Shown here piece after piece: positions 45,361-53,620 of a DNA stretch of 64,000 bases (position 1 is the stretch's first letter; each line of letters begins with the position of its first letter). The translations under genes and the position numbers were made by a program. Source of the DNA: Bradyrhizobium sp. AZCC 2262 (lineage in GTDB: Bacteria > Pseudomonadota > Alphaproteobacteria > Rhizobiales > Xanthobacteraceae); contig NZ_JAZHRT010000001.1 of assembly GCF_036924535.1 (NCBI RefSeq), positions 4,030,001-4,094,000 on the forward strand, written 5' to 3'. The notes beneath the pieces were generated by a model that saw only the letters and a list, made by a program, of their open reading frames with translations, searched no databases and was not told where the DNA came from.

Positions 45361-46708
45361 GCTTCGTAGATTCCATGGGGCGGTGAGCGTGCCCTTTCCG
45401 GTAGGTTTGGGTTTCCACACTCGAACCATCGGAGAGCCAGATGCAAGCATCGACCGTAGACACGCCCACCGCCGGGCATTGTGGCACGATTTTCGTTGCG
45501 ATTGAACTGAGCCAGAAGAGCTGGCTGGTAACGCTGCACAGTCCGGACAAAGGCAAGATGTCGCGTCACAAGCTGGAGGGCGGCGATCATGCTGCGCTGC
45601 TGGCGCTGATCGGTCAGGTTCGGGAGCGGGCGGCCCGGGCGCTGGGAGCCGTTCCGGCGGTGGTGAGCTGCTACGAAGCGGGCTACGACGGGTTCTGGCT
45701 GCATCGGCTTCTGCTGGCTGCCGGGATCACGAACTACGTGTTTGACCCTGCGAGCATAGCGGTGGATCAGCGGGCACGGCGGGTGAAGACCGACCGGATC
45801 GATGGCGAGAAGATGCTACGGACGCTGATGGCGTATCTGCGCGGTGAGCCGCAGGTGGTGCGGATCGTGCGGGCACCTGCGCCGGAGCAAGAGGACGCCC
45901 GCCGCACCAGCCGTGAACGCGGCCGGCTGATCAAGGAGCAAACCGCGCACACCACCCGGATCAAGGCGCTGCTGCGATTGTTGGGCATGGCGGTGGGGAA
46001 CCCGCGCCGGCGTGACTGGCTGAGCTGGCTTTCGGCGCAGCGGGATTGGCAGGGCCAGGCGGTGCCGCCACGGATGCTGGCGGAGATCAGGCACGAGCAC
46101 GCACGGCTGATGCTGGTGCGCGAACGGCTCGAGGAACTCGCACAGGCGTCGGCTCAAGCGGATCCGGCACCTGCGGCGGCGCAGATGACCGAGCGCAGCG
46201 AACTGTTGCTCCGGCTCAAATGCCTCGGTCCGGCGTTCGCGACGACGCTGACCAGCGAGGTGTTCTACAAGGACTTTCGTAATCGGCGTGAGGTCGCGAG
46301 CTATTTCGGGCTGACGCCCAGTCCATGGCAGAGCGGCGGGACCGACCGCGACCAGGGCATCAGCAAGGCGGGCAATCCACGCGCCCGCTGCGCCGCGATC
46401 GAACTGGCCTGGCTGTGGCTGCGGCATCAGCCGGAGAGTGCGCTCACCCGATGGTTCCGCAGCCGCACCCACAACAATGCCAGCAAGCGCAACAAGCGCA
46501 TCGCCATCGTGGCCTTGGCGCGCAAGCTGATGGTGGCGCTCTGGCGCTACCTCACAACCGGCATGGTTCCCGAAGGAGCCGTGCTCAAGGCCGCGAAGGC
46601 GTAAACGTTTCAAGCAACGCGTCAGCGTCGCGGCGTCGGCCGCGGTCAGCGCGGAATGGATGATGACCGTGCCACCCTTGGGCCAAATCAACAGGCCGCT
46701 TCGTAGAT
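45361..46708. mobile_element. IS110-family insertion sequence, approximate limits
   Basis: The transposase gene is bounded by an 11-bp direct repeat GCTTCGTAGAT at 45361-45371 and 46698-46708. No terminal inverted repeats are seen, as is normal for IS110 elements. The left non-coding end would be only 80 nt and the right one 104 nt. The limits are inferred from the repeat alone; the right end could extend further. Confidence 0.45.
45441..46604 (+). CDS. IS110-family transposase (DEDD recombinase)
   Basis: A 387-residue transposase with the RuvC-like DEDD domain (about 15-170) and the Transposase_20 domain (about 255-340; LGPAFATTLTSEVFYKDFRN, then TPSPWQSGGTDRDQGISKAG). Acidic residues: E22 in FVAIELSQKSW (usually Asp), E in SCYEAGYDG, and both Asp of KTDRIDGEKM. 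Family members are guided by a structured bridge RNA from a non-coding end of the element. The frame appears intact. Confidence 0.9.
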   Translation: MQASTVDTPTAGHCGTIFVAIELSQKSWLVTLHSPDKGKMSRHKLEGGDHAALLALIGQVRERAARALGAVPAVVSCYEAGYDGFWLHRLLLAAGITNYVFDPASIAVDQRARRVKTDRIDGEKMLRTLMAYLRGEPQVVRIVRAPAPEQEDARRTSRERGRLIKEQTAHTTRIKALLRLLGMAVGNPRRRDWLSWLSAQRDWQGQAVPPRMLAEIRHEHARLMLVRERLEELAQASAQADPAPAAAQMTERSELLLRLKCLGPAFATTLTSEVFYKDFRNRREVASYFGLTPSPWQSGGTDRDQGISKAGNPRARCAAIELAWLWLRHQPESALTRWFRSRTHNNASKRNKRIAIVALARKLMVALWRYLTTGMVPEGAVLKAAKA

Positions 46709-46952
46709 GGGTCTCATCCTCATGGCTTCCTCGCCGCATGCATGCGGAATGTGGGTACCGGGCTGCAAAACGCCCGACCGGATATGAGGTGATGCAGTGA
46801 GATGCTGCATAAATCGCCGGAAGCCAGTTCCTGAGCGCACCGACCGCGGCGGCACGCTGCGCTACGCATGGCTCCGCGCGCCGCCGCTCCACCGAATGCA
46901 AAAAATCACATCCAAGCCCCGGTCGGGATGCTTGACTCAAAAGCCCTCATAT
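46605..46952. other. Non-coding stretch after the transposase
   Basis: 348 bases without a convincing gene. The first hundred may be the right end of the insertion sequence and could hold its guide RNA. The rest, with GCATGCATGC and GCAGTGAGATGCTGC inverted segments, shows no recognised element and leads into a palindromic repeat. Confidence 0.4.
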
Positions 46953-47044
46953 GAGGGTGGGCAAAGGCGCTTTTGCGCCGTGCCCACCATCTACCCACGA
47001 TCGTTGCTTTAAATGGTGGGCACGCTGCGCTTTGCCCACCCTAC
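46953..47044. repeat. GAGGGTGGGCAAAGG palindrome family
   Basis: The outer arms GTGGGCAAAGGCGC and GCGCTTTGCCCAC and the inner GTGCCCACCAT/ATGGTGGGCAC pair around a central spacer. Related in style to the GTAGGATGGG family (both end in CCACCC/CCTAC) but different in core. Confidence 0.75.
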
Positions 47045-47054
47045 GATTCTGCGA

Positions 47055-48233
47055 CTACTTCTCCACCGTGAACGTCAATCCGGCATGATCGACAAGCCGC
47101 TTGATCAGTCTGTGCTGCATCGCCGCCCCCGGTGTCCAGATTCCCGCCGGCACATCCGGCGTGTCGCGCAGCAGGCAGATCGCGCATTCGGAGATCATCT
47201 TTGACGTCGAGCCGTAGCCGGGATCGCGATCACCCTTCACGGATGCGCGGACCTGCTTGCCATCGGGCGCGATGGCGACATAGAGCAGATCATAGAGGCC
47301 GTTCTCGCGCTCCTCCTTCGACGGGCCCTCGCCCGGCTTCGGTGCACCTGGGCCGGTCTTTTCGGTGTTTGCGGCCATCACCAGCTTGGCGTTGGCCTCG
47401 CCCTTCTCGCCGGCACCCGTCAGCACCATTTCGTCGTAGACGAACTCCTTCCCGTACGGAAAGCCCATCAGCATGTTCGAACGATGGATGTTGCGCGTGT
47501 TGATGAGCGCCATCATAAACGGCGCCGCCCAGGACTGCAGGTCTTCCTCGTAAGCCGGCTTGCTGCCCGGCGGCTGTTTCGGCCCCTTGAACCCGGGCGT
47601 TAGCGCGAATGCATCTTTGAGGATCGCAACGAGGCTGAGATCCTTGGCGACCGCATCGAAGGTCGCCTTGGCGCTCGCGGCGGTGCCGCCGGACAGGGTG
47701 CCACGCATGTCGCGCACACGGCCCTTGACGCGGGCAGCCGGCGTGCCGAACACCCGCTTGGCTTCCTCCTGCACAAAGAAGGCGCCGAGTTCGAACGGTA
47801 TCGAGTCGAACCCGCACGAAAACACGATGCGCGCGCCGCTCGCTTTCGCCGCGGCTTCATGCTTGTCGATCATTTGCCGCATCCACAGCGGCTCGCCGCA
47901 GAGATCGAAGTAGTCGGTACCCGACGCCACGCAGGCCGCAAGCAGCTCGTTGCCATAAAACTGATACGGGCCGACGGTCGAGATGATCGACTTCGCCTGC
48001 CCAACCATCGCCATCAGCGACGCGGGATCGCCAGCATCGGCCACGATCAGCGGCGTATCGGCCGGCGCACCGATCGCGTCGCGGACGGAAGCAAGCTTGT
48101 CCTTGCTGCGTCCGGCCATCGCCCATTTCAGACTGGCGCCGCCCTTGTAGTTCGCGGCGAGATATTCGGCGACGAGTTGCCCGGTGAAGCCGGTGGCGCC
48201 GTAGACGACGATGTCGAATTTCGACGAAGACAT
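47055..48233 (-). CDS. Saccharopine dehydrogenase-like NADP-binding protein (trans-acting enoyl reductase type)
   Basis: A 392-residue protein of the saccharopine dehydrogenase-like family. The Rossmann N-terminus IVVYGATGFTGQLVAEYLAA and VGPYQFYGNELLAACVASGT match the group that includes mycobacterial trans-acting enoyl reductase and mammalian SCCPDH. Reduction of a lipid or sugar intermediate is plausible; the substrate is unknown. ATG 48233 follows AAGGAATTGAAT; the earlier 48305 start falls in a repeat. Confidence 0.85.
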   Translation of the reverse strand: MSSSKFDIVVYGATGFTGQLVAEYLAANYKGGASLKWAMAGRSKDKLASVRDAIGAPADTPLIVADAGDPASLMAMVGQAKSIISTVGPYQFYGNELLAACVASGTDYFDLCGEPLWMRQMIDKHEAAAKASGARIVFSCGFDSIPFELGAFFVQEEAKRVFGTPAARVKGRVRDMRGTLSGGTAASAKATFDAVAKDLSLVAILKDAFALTPGFKGPKQPPGSKPAYEEDLQSWAAPFMMALINTRNIHRSNMLMGFPYGKEFVYDEMVLTGAGEKGEANAKLVMAANTEKTGPGAPKPGEGPSKEERENGLYDLLYVAIAPDGKQVRASVKGDRDPGYGSTSKMISECAICLLRDTPDVPAGIWTPGAAMQHRLIKRLVDHAGLTFTVEK

Positions 48234-48251
48234 ATTCAATTCCTTTTTCTC

Positions 48252-48358
48252 GTCATTGCCTGCGACAAACGCGAAGCGTTTGTGCAAGAGAGCGCAGCGA
48301 AGCAATCCATTCTATCCCGACGTGGAGGCATGAATTGCTTCGCGTCGCTCGCAATGAC
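48252..48358. repeat. GTCATTGC palindrome, copy 3 (divergent, longer)
   Basis: Starts GTCATTGCCTGCGACAAACGCGAAGCG and ends GTCGCTCGCAATGAC. It shares the AGCGAAGCAATCCAT core of copies at 36711 and 42142 but carries an inserted GCGACAAACGCGAAGCGTTTGT hairpin. Confidence 0.78.
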
Positions 48359-48381
48359 GGCTTCGGCCGCATTTCGCAAGC

Positions 48382-49167
48382 CTATTTCTTCGCGTACGAG
48401 ACACCCATGCCGGCGCGTACGTCGGCCTGGATACCATAGGGCGCGATCGGATAGCGCAGGCCGTTCTTCGCGAGCTGCTTCATGCCTACGATTGCCTTGG
48501 CAAGATGCTCAGGCTTGAGCGCCATCAGCATCTCCTCGTCCGGCACGCCGCCATAGCGCCGCTCGGCGAAGCATGGCAGCGACAGGGACGGTTCGCCTGT
48601 CTTCAGCGCCCTGCCCCAGGAATCCGCACACGCGGTTTCGCCGACTACGCCCCATTCGAACTTCTTGTAGCCGGTATATTGCAGGCCGTTGATGAGAATA
48701 ATCATCTGCCCGGGCGTGGCGTAGACCAGACAAATATCCGGCGGGTTGAGCCGGCCGCTGGTGAGCGGGCTCACCGCCATCGCCTGATACCGGCCGAAAG
48801 GCACGACATCGAGCGCTTCCTGGCGCTTGCGTGCATCCTCGGCCGTGCCGTGCCAGACGCCGACATAGTTTTCGCCGGCGAGAAATTTTTCGTCCTGCGG
48901 CGCCAGCCCGATCACGGCGCGGCATTGCGCGCCGACGAGATCGTCACCGGTGATGCCGACGGTCCAGCCGAGCCGCGAGGCCATGCTGACGATCTGGTCG
49001 GTGGTATGCACCGCCGAGGGACGGCGGATTTTGGGGATCGCGGCCATCTCCTCGACGCGCGCGAACATCTTGATGCCGATCACGGTGGTCTTCAGCCGAA
49101 GCAGGCTGTTCAGGTCGGCCACCATGCCGGCCAAGTCGAACGTTTCCGGCGGTGTCTGCTGTTGCAT
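48382..49167 (-). CDS. DUF169 domain protein
   Basis: A 261-residue cytoplasmic protein of the DUF169 family (LNSLLRLKTTVIGIKMFARV, GRYQAMAVSPLTSGRLNPPD, IILINGLQYTGYKKFEWGVV, TGEPSLSLPCFAERRYGGVP). Conserved Cys residues (CRAVIG, ACADSW, LPCFAERR) could bind a metal. No biochemical function is established. Confidence 0.85.
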   Translation of the reverse strand: MQQQTPPETFDLAGMVADLNSLLRLKTTVIGIKMFARVEEMAAIPKIRRPSAVHTTDQIVSMASRLGWTVGITGDDLVGAQCRAVIGLAPQDEKFLAGENYVGVWHGTAEDARKRQEALDVVPFGRYQAMAVSPLTSGRLNPPDICLVYATPGQMIILINGLQYTGYKKFEWGVVGETACADSWGRALKTGEPSLSLPCFAERRYGGVPDEEMLMALKPEHLAKAIVGMKQLAKNGLRYPIAPYGIQADVRAGMGVSYAKK

Positions 49168-49244
49168 GGCATGAACTCCCAGGCGGCGCGCTGAACAAGC
49201 GCCTTGCTTCGATTGTAGCCCGGCTGGATGGGGGTTGCGACCTC

Positions 49245-50048
49245 TTACTTCGCCGCCGGGCCCGGCAACAGCTCATCGATCTTGCCCGTGATCCGGTATG
49301 CGATCAGGCCCATCCATTCGCGCACCGCAAGGTCGGTCCGTGCCAGCCCTTCGACGGCGACGTTTGAAAGCGTCATCAGGTCATCGCGTCCGCCGACGCG
49401 CCAATCGACGGGATAGGGCTCCACCGCAAATCCCGCTTTTCGGAACAAGCCGACCGATCGCGGCATATGAAAGGCCGAGGTCACCAGCACCCACCGTTCA
49501 CCCTCCTTCGGCTTGACCAGCGCCTTGGAGAATTCGGCGTTCTCCTGGGTGTTGCGCGATCCCCGTTCCATGATCAGCCGCGATTTGTCGATGCCGAGGC
49601 TTTCGAAGATGGCGCCGGCGAAATCCGCTTCTCGTGCATCGTTTGAGACGAGGTTCGCGCTCCCGCCGGAAAAGACCACGCGCGCGTTCGGATATCGCCT
49701 CGCCAGCGCGGCGGCGGCGATGATCCGGTCCGGCGCGCCCCGAACGACCGGCGTTCCATGCGCCACGGAGAGATCGGCTTCGATCGACGCCCCCAGTACG
49801 ATGATGCCATCAGGCGCACCGCGCGCGGCGTCCCATGACGGAAAGCGCTGCTCCAGCGGATAGAGTAAAGCTTTTCCGAGCGGCGACAGCCCGCAGATCA
49901 CGAGAAGCAGCACGGCCGCTATCACGAGCTTGCGGCCGAGCGATGCAAAGCGCGTCATCATCAGAATGGCGCCGACGAACCCGATGACGATCAAAAAGTT
50001 CGTCGGCAATAGCAAATAGCCGAGCGTCTTGGACAGGACAAAAAACAA
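49245..50048 (-). CDS. YdcF/SanA family membrane protein (DUF218)
   Basis: A 267-residue protein with two N-terminal membrane helices and a DUF218 domain (DGIIVLGASIEADL, RYPNARVVFSGGSANLVSND, ERGSRNTQENAEFS, LVTSAFHMPRSVGLFRKAGF). The family is linked to envelope integrity and cyclic peptide or lipid-carrier handling. Divergent from the acetamidase gene. Confidence 0.88.
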   Translation of the reverse strand: MFFVLSKTLGYLLLPTNFLIVIGFVGAILMMTRFASLGRKLVIAAVLLLVICGLSPLGKALLYPLEQRFPSWDAARGAPDGIIVLGASIEADLSVAHGTPVVRGAPDRIIAAAALARRYPNARVVFSGGSANLVSNDAREADFAGAIFESLGIDKSRLIMERGSRNTQENAEFSKALVKPKEGERWVLVTSAFHMPRSVGLFRKAGFAVEPYPVDWRVGGRDDLMTLSNVAVEGLARTDLAVREWMGLIAYRITGKIDELLPGPAAK

Positions 50049-50115
50049 GGGAAGCCTCTGACAATGTCTGCTACAGCGTCATACGACGCCATTGCAGCAA
50101 CCAAAAGCCCTCCCC

Positions 50116-51057
50116 ATGCTCCATCATCACCTGCATTCCAGCCCCGAAACCTGCCACTGGGGCTTCTTCGAAGGCAAATTGAAGCCCGTCCTGACCATCG
50201 CCAGCGGCGATGAAGTCACCATCGAGACCCTCAGCGGCGGTCCCGAGGTCGTACCGGACAAAAGCAAGTTTCACGTCCCGCCCGAGCTTGCGGAGATACA
50301 TGCGAAATGCGAGCGGCAGCTGCAGGGCCATATTTTGACCGGTCCGATTGCGATCGAGGGTGCCGAACCGGGTGACGTGCTGGAAGTCGACATCCTCGAC
50401 GTCCAGCTCCGGCAGGATTGGGGCTGGAATCTGATTCGCCCTCTGTCGGGCACGCTGCCGGACGATTTTCACGAAACGCGCATCCTGAACATTCCGCTCG
50501 ATCGTGAGCGGATGGTCGGCCGGATGCCGTGGGGCCTCGACCTGCCGCTCAAGCCATTCTTCGGCGTGATGGGCGTGGCGCCGCCGACCGCCTGGGGCCG
50601 CATCACCTCGCTGATCCCGCGCGCGATGGGCGGCAATCTCGACAACAAGGAGCTCGGCGCCGGCGCGAAACTGTATCTGCCGGTGTTCGTGCCAGGTGCA
50701 CTGTTTTCCTGCGGCGACGGCCACGGCGTGCAGGGCGATGGCGAGGTCTGTGTCACCGCGATCGAGACCGCGCTGCAGGGCCGCTTCCGCCTGACGCTGC
50801 GCAAGGATCTGCGGCTTGATTATCCGCGCGCGGAAACGCCTGATCATTACATGACGATGGCGATGGACCCCGATCTCGATCAATGCGTGGTGCGTGCGTT
50901 GCGCGACATGATCGTGCTGCTCGGCGAGAAGCGCAATCTGTCACGCGAGGACGCCTACACGCTGTGCAGCCTCACCGCCGATTTGCGCGTGACGCAAACC
51001 GTCAACGGCTCCAAGGGCATTCACTGCATGATCGCGAAGGCGGTCGTGCACGGCTGA
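50116..51057 (+). CDS. Acetamidase/formamidase family protein
   Basis: A 313-residue FmdA/AmdA-type amidase (HHLHSSPETCHWGFFEG, ILTGPIAIEGAEPGDVLEVD, FFGVMGVAPP, LYLPVFVPGALFSCGDGHGV, QGDGEVCVTAIE). Such enzymes hydrolyse formamide, acetamide or related amides to ammonia and may supply nitrogen. ATG 50116 is used; an upstream in-frame start (50092) has no ribosome binding site. Confidence 0.88.
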   Translation: MLHHHLHSSPETCHWGFFEGKLKPVLTIASGDEVTIETLSGGPEVVPDKSKFHVPPELAEIHAKCERQLQGHILTGPIAIEGAEPGDVLEVDILDVQLRQDWGWNLIRPLSGTLPDDFHETRILNIPLDRERMVGRMPWGLDLPLKPFFGVMGVAPPTAWGRITSLIPRAMGGNLDNKELGAGAKLYLPVFVPGALFSCGDGHGVQGDGEVCVTAIETALQGRFRLTLRKDLRLDYPRAETPDHYMTMAMDPDLDQCVVRALRDMIVLLGEKRNLSREDAYTLCSLTADLRVTQTVNGSKGIHCMIAKAVVHG

Positions 51058-51065
51058 CGCCGGCT

Positions 51066-51413
51066 TCAGAACTCCGAACGCAGCTGCAGCCTGGCCTGAA
51101 ACACCACGCTGGTCTTTCCGACCAGCGCCGTTCCATTCACTTCCGCCGTGTCGGCGGAATACGCGCCGGTAAAGCCGCAGGTGACTTCGCGCCCGCCGAA
51201 CAGCGGCAGCGTGCCCGCGGACTTCGTATGCTCGTTGGTGATCAATTCGCCGCGCCATTTGCCGTGATCGGCGCGATAGGATCCCGTGTAATAGAAATAT
51301 GAATCACCGCCGGCGATCTTGCCGTCGTGCAGCACGATCACGCCGTTGGCGCGGCCATGCCCGCCGTCCGTCATCTCGATCTGGATGGTGTAGAGACCGT
51401 TCTTTACCGTCAT
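51066..51413 (-). CDS. GrlR-family protein
   Basis: A 115-residue protein resembling GrlR, the small lipocalin-like negative regulator of the LEE type III secretion genes (NGLYTIQIEMTDGGHGRANG, VIVLHDGKIAGGDSYFYYTG, GELITNEHTKSAGTLPLFGG). Homologues are common in rhizobia outside secretion loci. No GrlA-like partner or secretion genes occur here, so the role is unknown. Confidence 0.78.
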   Translation of the reverse strand: MTVKNGLYTIQIEMTDGGHGRANGVIVLHDGKIAGGDSYFYYTGSYRADHGKWRGELITNEHTKSAGTLPLFGGREVTCGFTGAYSADTAEVNGTALVGKTSVVFQARLQLRSEF

Positions 51414-51699
51414 CGCGCCCTCGTCCCGGGGACATCATCGGCATTCCCGGTAGCGCGAGGCAATCAAGAAAATGGTCGCGCGGCTGGATCGTTTCGCCGC
51501 GGCTGCGGATGGGGCCCAAGGCCTTCCAGGAGCCTCGTGCAACAGGCGCGCAACCAATTCACAGGCTCGACCCTGGAATTTTAACCGCTTTTTCAAACGG
51601 ATAGGAGGCTATCCACAAGTCGTTTGACTCATGTGTGCAAAACTAAATAGAGTCGAAATAGTAACTTTTCAGTACATCGTTTAAAAGTTAGCGTTCTCC

Positions 51700-51900
51700 A
51701 TGGCTACAGAAAAAGCCGAAACCGACCGCGTTCCCGTTACGTTGGCGCTCTCGACCATCAATTATCTCGAAAGACTGGTGAGACAGGGTACCCACGGCAC
51801 CAGCGTTCCCGGCGTCGCAAGAACTTTGATCGAGGAAGGCATTCGGCTCGCCATCAAGGACGGGCTGCTTGCGATCCGCGACAACGGAAAGGCGTCCTGA
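51700..51900 (+). CDS. Small hypothetical protein, ribbon-helix-helix-like
   Basis: A 66-residue protein (VPVTLALSTINYLERLVRQG, GVARTLIEEGIRLAIKDGLL). The short beta-strand followed by two helices recalls ribbon-helix-helix DNA-binding proteins. AT-rich DNA just upstream (51620-51690) is a likely promoter. It precedes gcrA by 49 bp. Confidence 0.72.
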   Translation: MATEKAETDRVPVTLALSTINYLERLVRQGTHGTSVPGVARTLIEEGIRLAIKDGLLAIRDNGKAS

Positions 51901-51949
51901 CGGGAATTTTCGGAACGCGGCGGTTCATACAGAATGTGGAACCGAAAAC

Positions 51950-52438
51950 ATGCTTACGAACGTACCGACATGGACTACCGATCGCGTCGAATTGCTGAAG
52001 AGTCATTTTGAAGCTGGCCTCACCTGCCGCGAGATCGCAGCCAGCATCGGCGTCAGCCGCAACGCGGTGATCGGAAAACTTGCCCGCCTGCAATTGACGC
52101 GCGGCCCGGCCCGTGCCGAACCGCGCCCGACCAAGGCCGCCCGAGAGCGCTCCAGAAAATCCATCCCCAGACTGCAATATCAGATCCTGCAGGCCGTCTA
52201 CGAAAACGCGCAGCCGCTCCAGGAAGAGCCGATCGCCAGCGAACGACGTTGCTCGCTATTCGAACTCAGCAACGAACGGTGCCGCTGGCCGATCAGCACG
52301 CCCGGCGCCGAGGACTTCTGCTTTTGCGGCAACACGCCGGTCGAAGGGATGCCCTATTGCGCGGGCCACCACCGCCTCGCCTACCGTCCGGGCTCGCGCC
52401 AGCGCGTCGTGCGAGGACAAGGCAACCGGTTCGCGTGA
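51950..52438 (+). CDS. gcrA: GcrA-family cell cycle regulator
   Basis: A 162-residue alphaproteobacterial transcription factor that works with sigma-70 at GANTC-methylated promoters. The N-terminal helix-turn-helix (WTTDRVELLKSHFEAGLTCR, SRNAVIGKLARLQLTRG) and the Cys-rich C-terminus (CRWPISTPGAEDFCFCGNTP, YCAGHHRLAYRP) are both present. ATG 51950 follows an A-rich region. It could be a GcrA paralogue rather than the master regulator. Confidence 0.86.
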   Translation: MLTNVPTWTTDRVELLKSHFEAGLTCREIAASIGVSRNAVIGKLARLQLTRGPARAEPRPTKAARERSRKSIPRLQYQILQAVYENAQPLQEEPIASERRCSLFELSNERCRWPISTPGAEDFCFCGNTPVEGMPYCAGHHRLAYRPGSRQRVVRGQGNRFA

Positions 52439-52467
52439 AGAAAACGCCTTAACACAAAGAGGAGCCT

Positions 52468-52490
52468 CGGTTCTGATTCAATCAGAACCG
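52468..52490. other. Inverted repeat after gcrA
   Basis: CGGTTCTGAT-TCA-ATCAGAACCG is a perfect 10-bp stem between convergent genes, without T-run. Probable bidirectional transcription end or a small repeat element. Confidence 0.6.
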
Positions 52491-52498
52491 ATGGAGCC

Positions 52499-53467
52499 CT
52501 ATCCCAGCCGCCAGCCGACCTCTTCCGTAAGGCTCTTGTAGAACTCCGGCGTGTAGGCCTTTTCCGGGGCCTGCCGCACCCGCTCGTCGAGCCTGTGGGC
52601 ATCGTCGCCGACGAGAATGCGCCAGCGATCGGCTTTGACGCCGTCGAGGATGATCTTGGCCGCGGCCGCCGCCGTGGTCGGCGCCTGTTCGAGAAAGTTG
52701 CGGGCACGGTCGAGCGCGATCTTCTGGATGTCGTCGTCCGACATCGGCGCGGTGTCGATGCCCATGCCCTTCAGGCGCTGCCGCGTCGCCAGGATTTCAT
52801 TCGGGCTCAATGCTTCGGATTCCGATCCGCTCTGAATTTTGCGCGAATTTGAAACGATCGAGGTGCCGATATGCCCGGGCATCACGACCGAGCATTTGAT
52901 GTGCGGGGCGTTGAGCCGCAGGTCCGTCATCAGCGCTTCGGTAAACCCTTTCACCGCGAACTTGGCAGCACTGTAGGCGGTGTGTGACGCGCCCAAGCCG
53001 ACCGAGGCCCAGAAGCCGTTGACGCTCGACGTGTTGACGATGTGGGCTTCGTCCGCCTTCATCATCAGCGGCAGGAAGGTGCGGACGCCGAGATAGACGC
53101 CGCCCCAACAAATGTTGAAGGTGCGCTCCCACTGCTCGCGCGTGTTGGTGAACAGGCTGCCGCCGCCACCGATGCCGGCATTGTTGAACAACAGATGGAT
53201 CTTGTCGGTCGCCTGCTGCTCGATCAGCTCGTCGCGAAAACGCTGGAGGTGGTTTTCGATCGAGACGTCGGCGACATGCGTGGTGACGCGCAGCCCCTGC
53301 GGCAGCTTTTCCGCCTCGCACATGCGCTTGGTCTCGGCCATCGCCTCCAGGGAAACATCGCACATCGCGACATTGCAGCCTTCGGCCACGAGCTGGCGCG
53401 CGAGTTCGCGGCCCATGCCCGTGCCGCCTCCGGTGATCACGGCAAACTTCCCGGCAAAGTCCTTCAT
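52499..53467 (-). CDS. Short-chain dehydrogenase/reductase
   Basis: A 322-residue SDR with a C-terminal extension. TGGGTGMG cofactor loop, NNAGIGGGG, NTSSVNGFW and YSAAK active site are present. ATG 53467 gives MKDFAGKFAVITGG; the 53512 start adds 15 unlikely residues. Substrate unknown; lies downstream of a DapA-family gene on the same strand, separated by 153 bp. Confidence 0.9.
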   Translation of the reverse strand: MKDFAGKFAVITGGGTGMGRELARQLVAEGCNVAMCDVSLEAMAETKRMCEAEKLPQGLRVTTHVADVSIENHLQRFRDELIEQQATDKIHLLFNNAGIGGGGSLFTNTREQWERTFNICWGGVYLGVRTFLPLMMKADEAHIVNTSSVNGFWASVGLGASHTAYSAAKFAVKGFTEALMTDLRLNAPHIKCSVVMPGHIGTSIVSNSRKIQSGSESEALSPNEILATRQRLKGMGIDTAPMSDDDIQKIALDRARNFLEQAPTTAAAAAKIILDGVKADRWRILVGDDAHRLDERVRQAPEKAYTPEFYKSLTEEVGWRLG

Positions 53468-53620
53468 TGCGATCGTTACCTCGGTTTTCAATTTTTGAGT
53501 TGGAGCCCTCATGGCAATGGAGCCCGCGCGAACAGGACAGTAACAGGTCGCGACTGCCGGTACAGCCGCCCGTGAGACTGATAGTACGATGGTCTCGCCG
53601 GCGTTTTCGCGCGGCGGAAT

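Noticed and set aside
45816..46940. Minus-strand frame spanning the transposase and its right flank
   Set aside because: Most of it is antisense to the transposase; the part beyond it has no recognisable domain or start.
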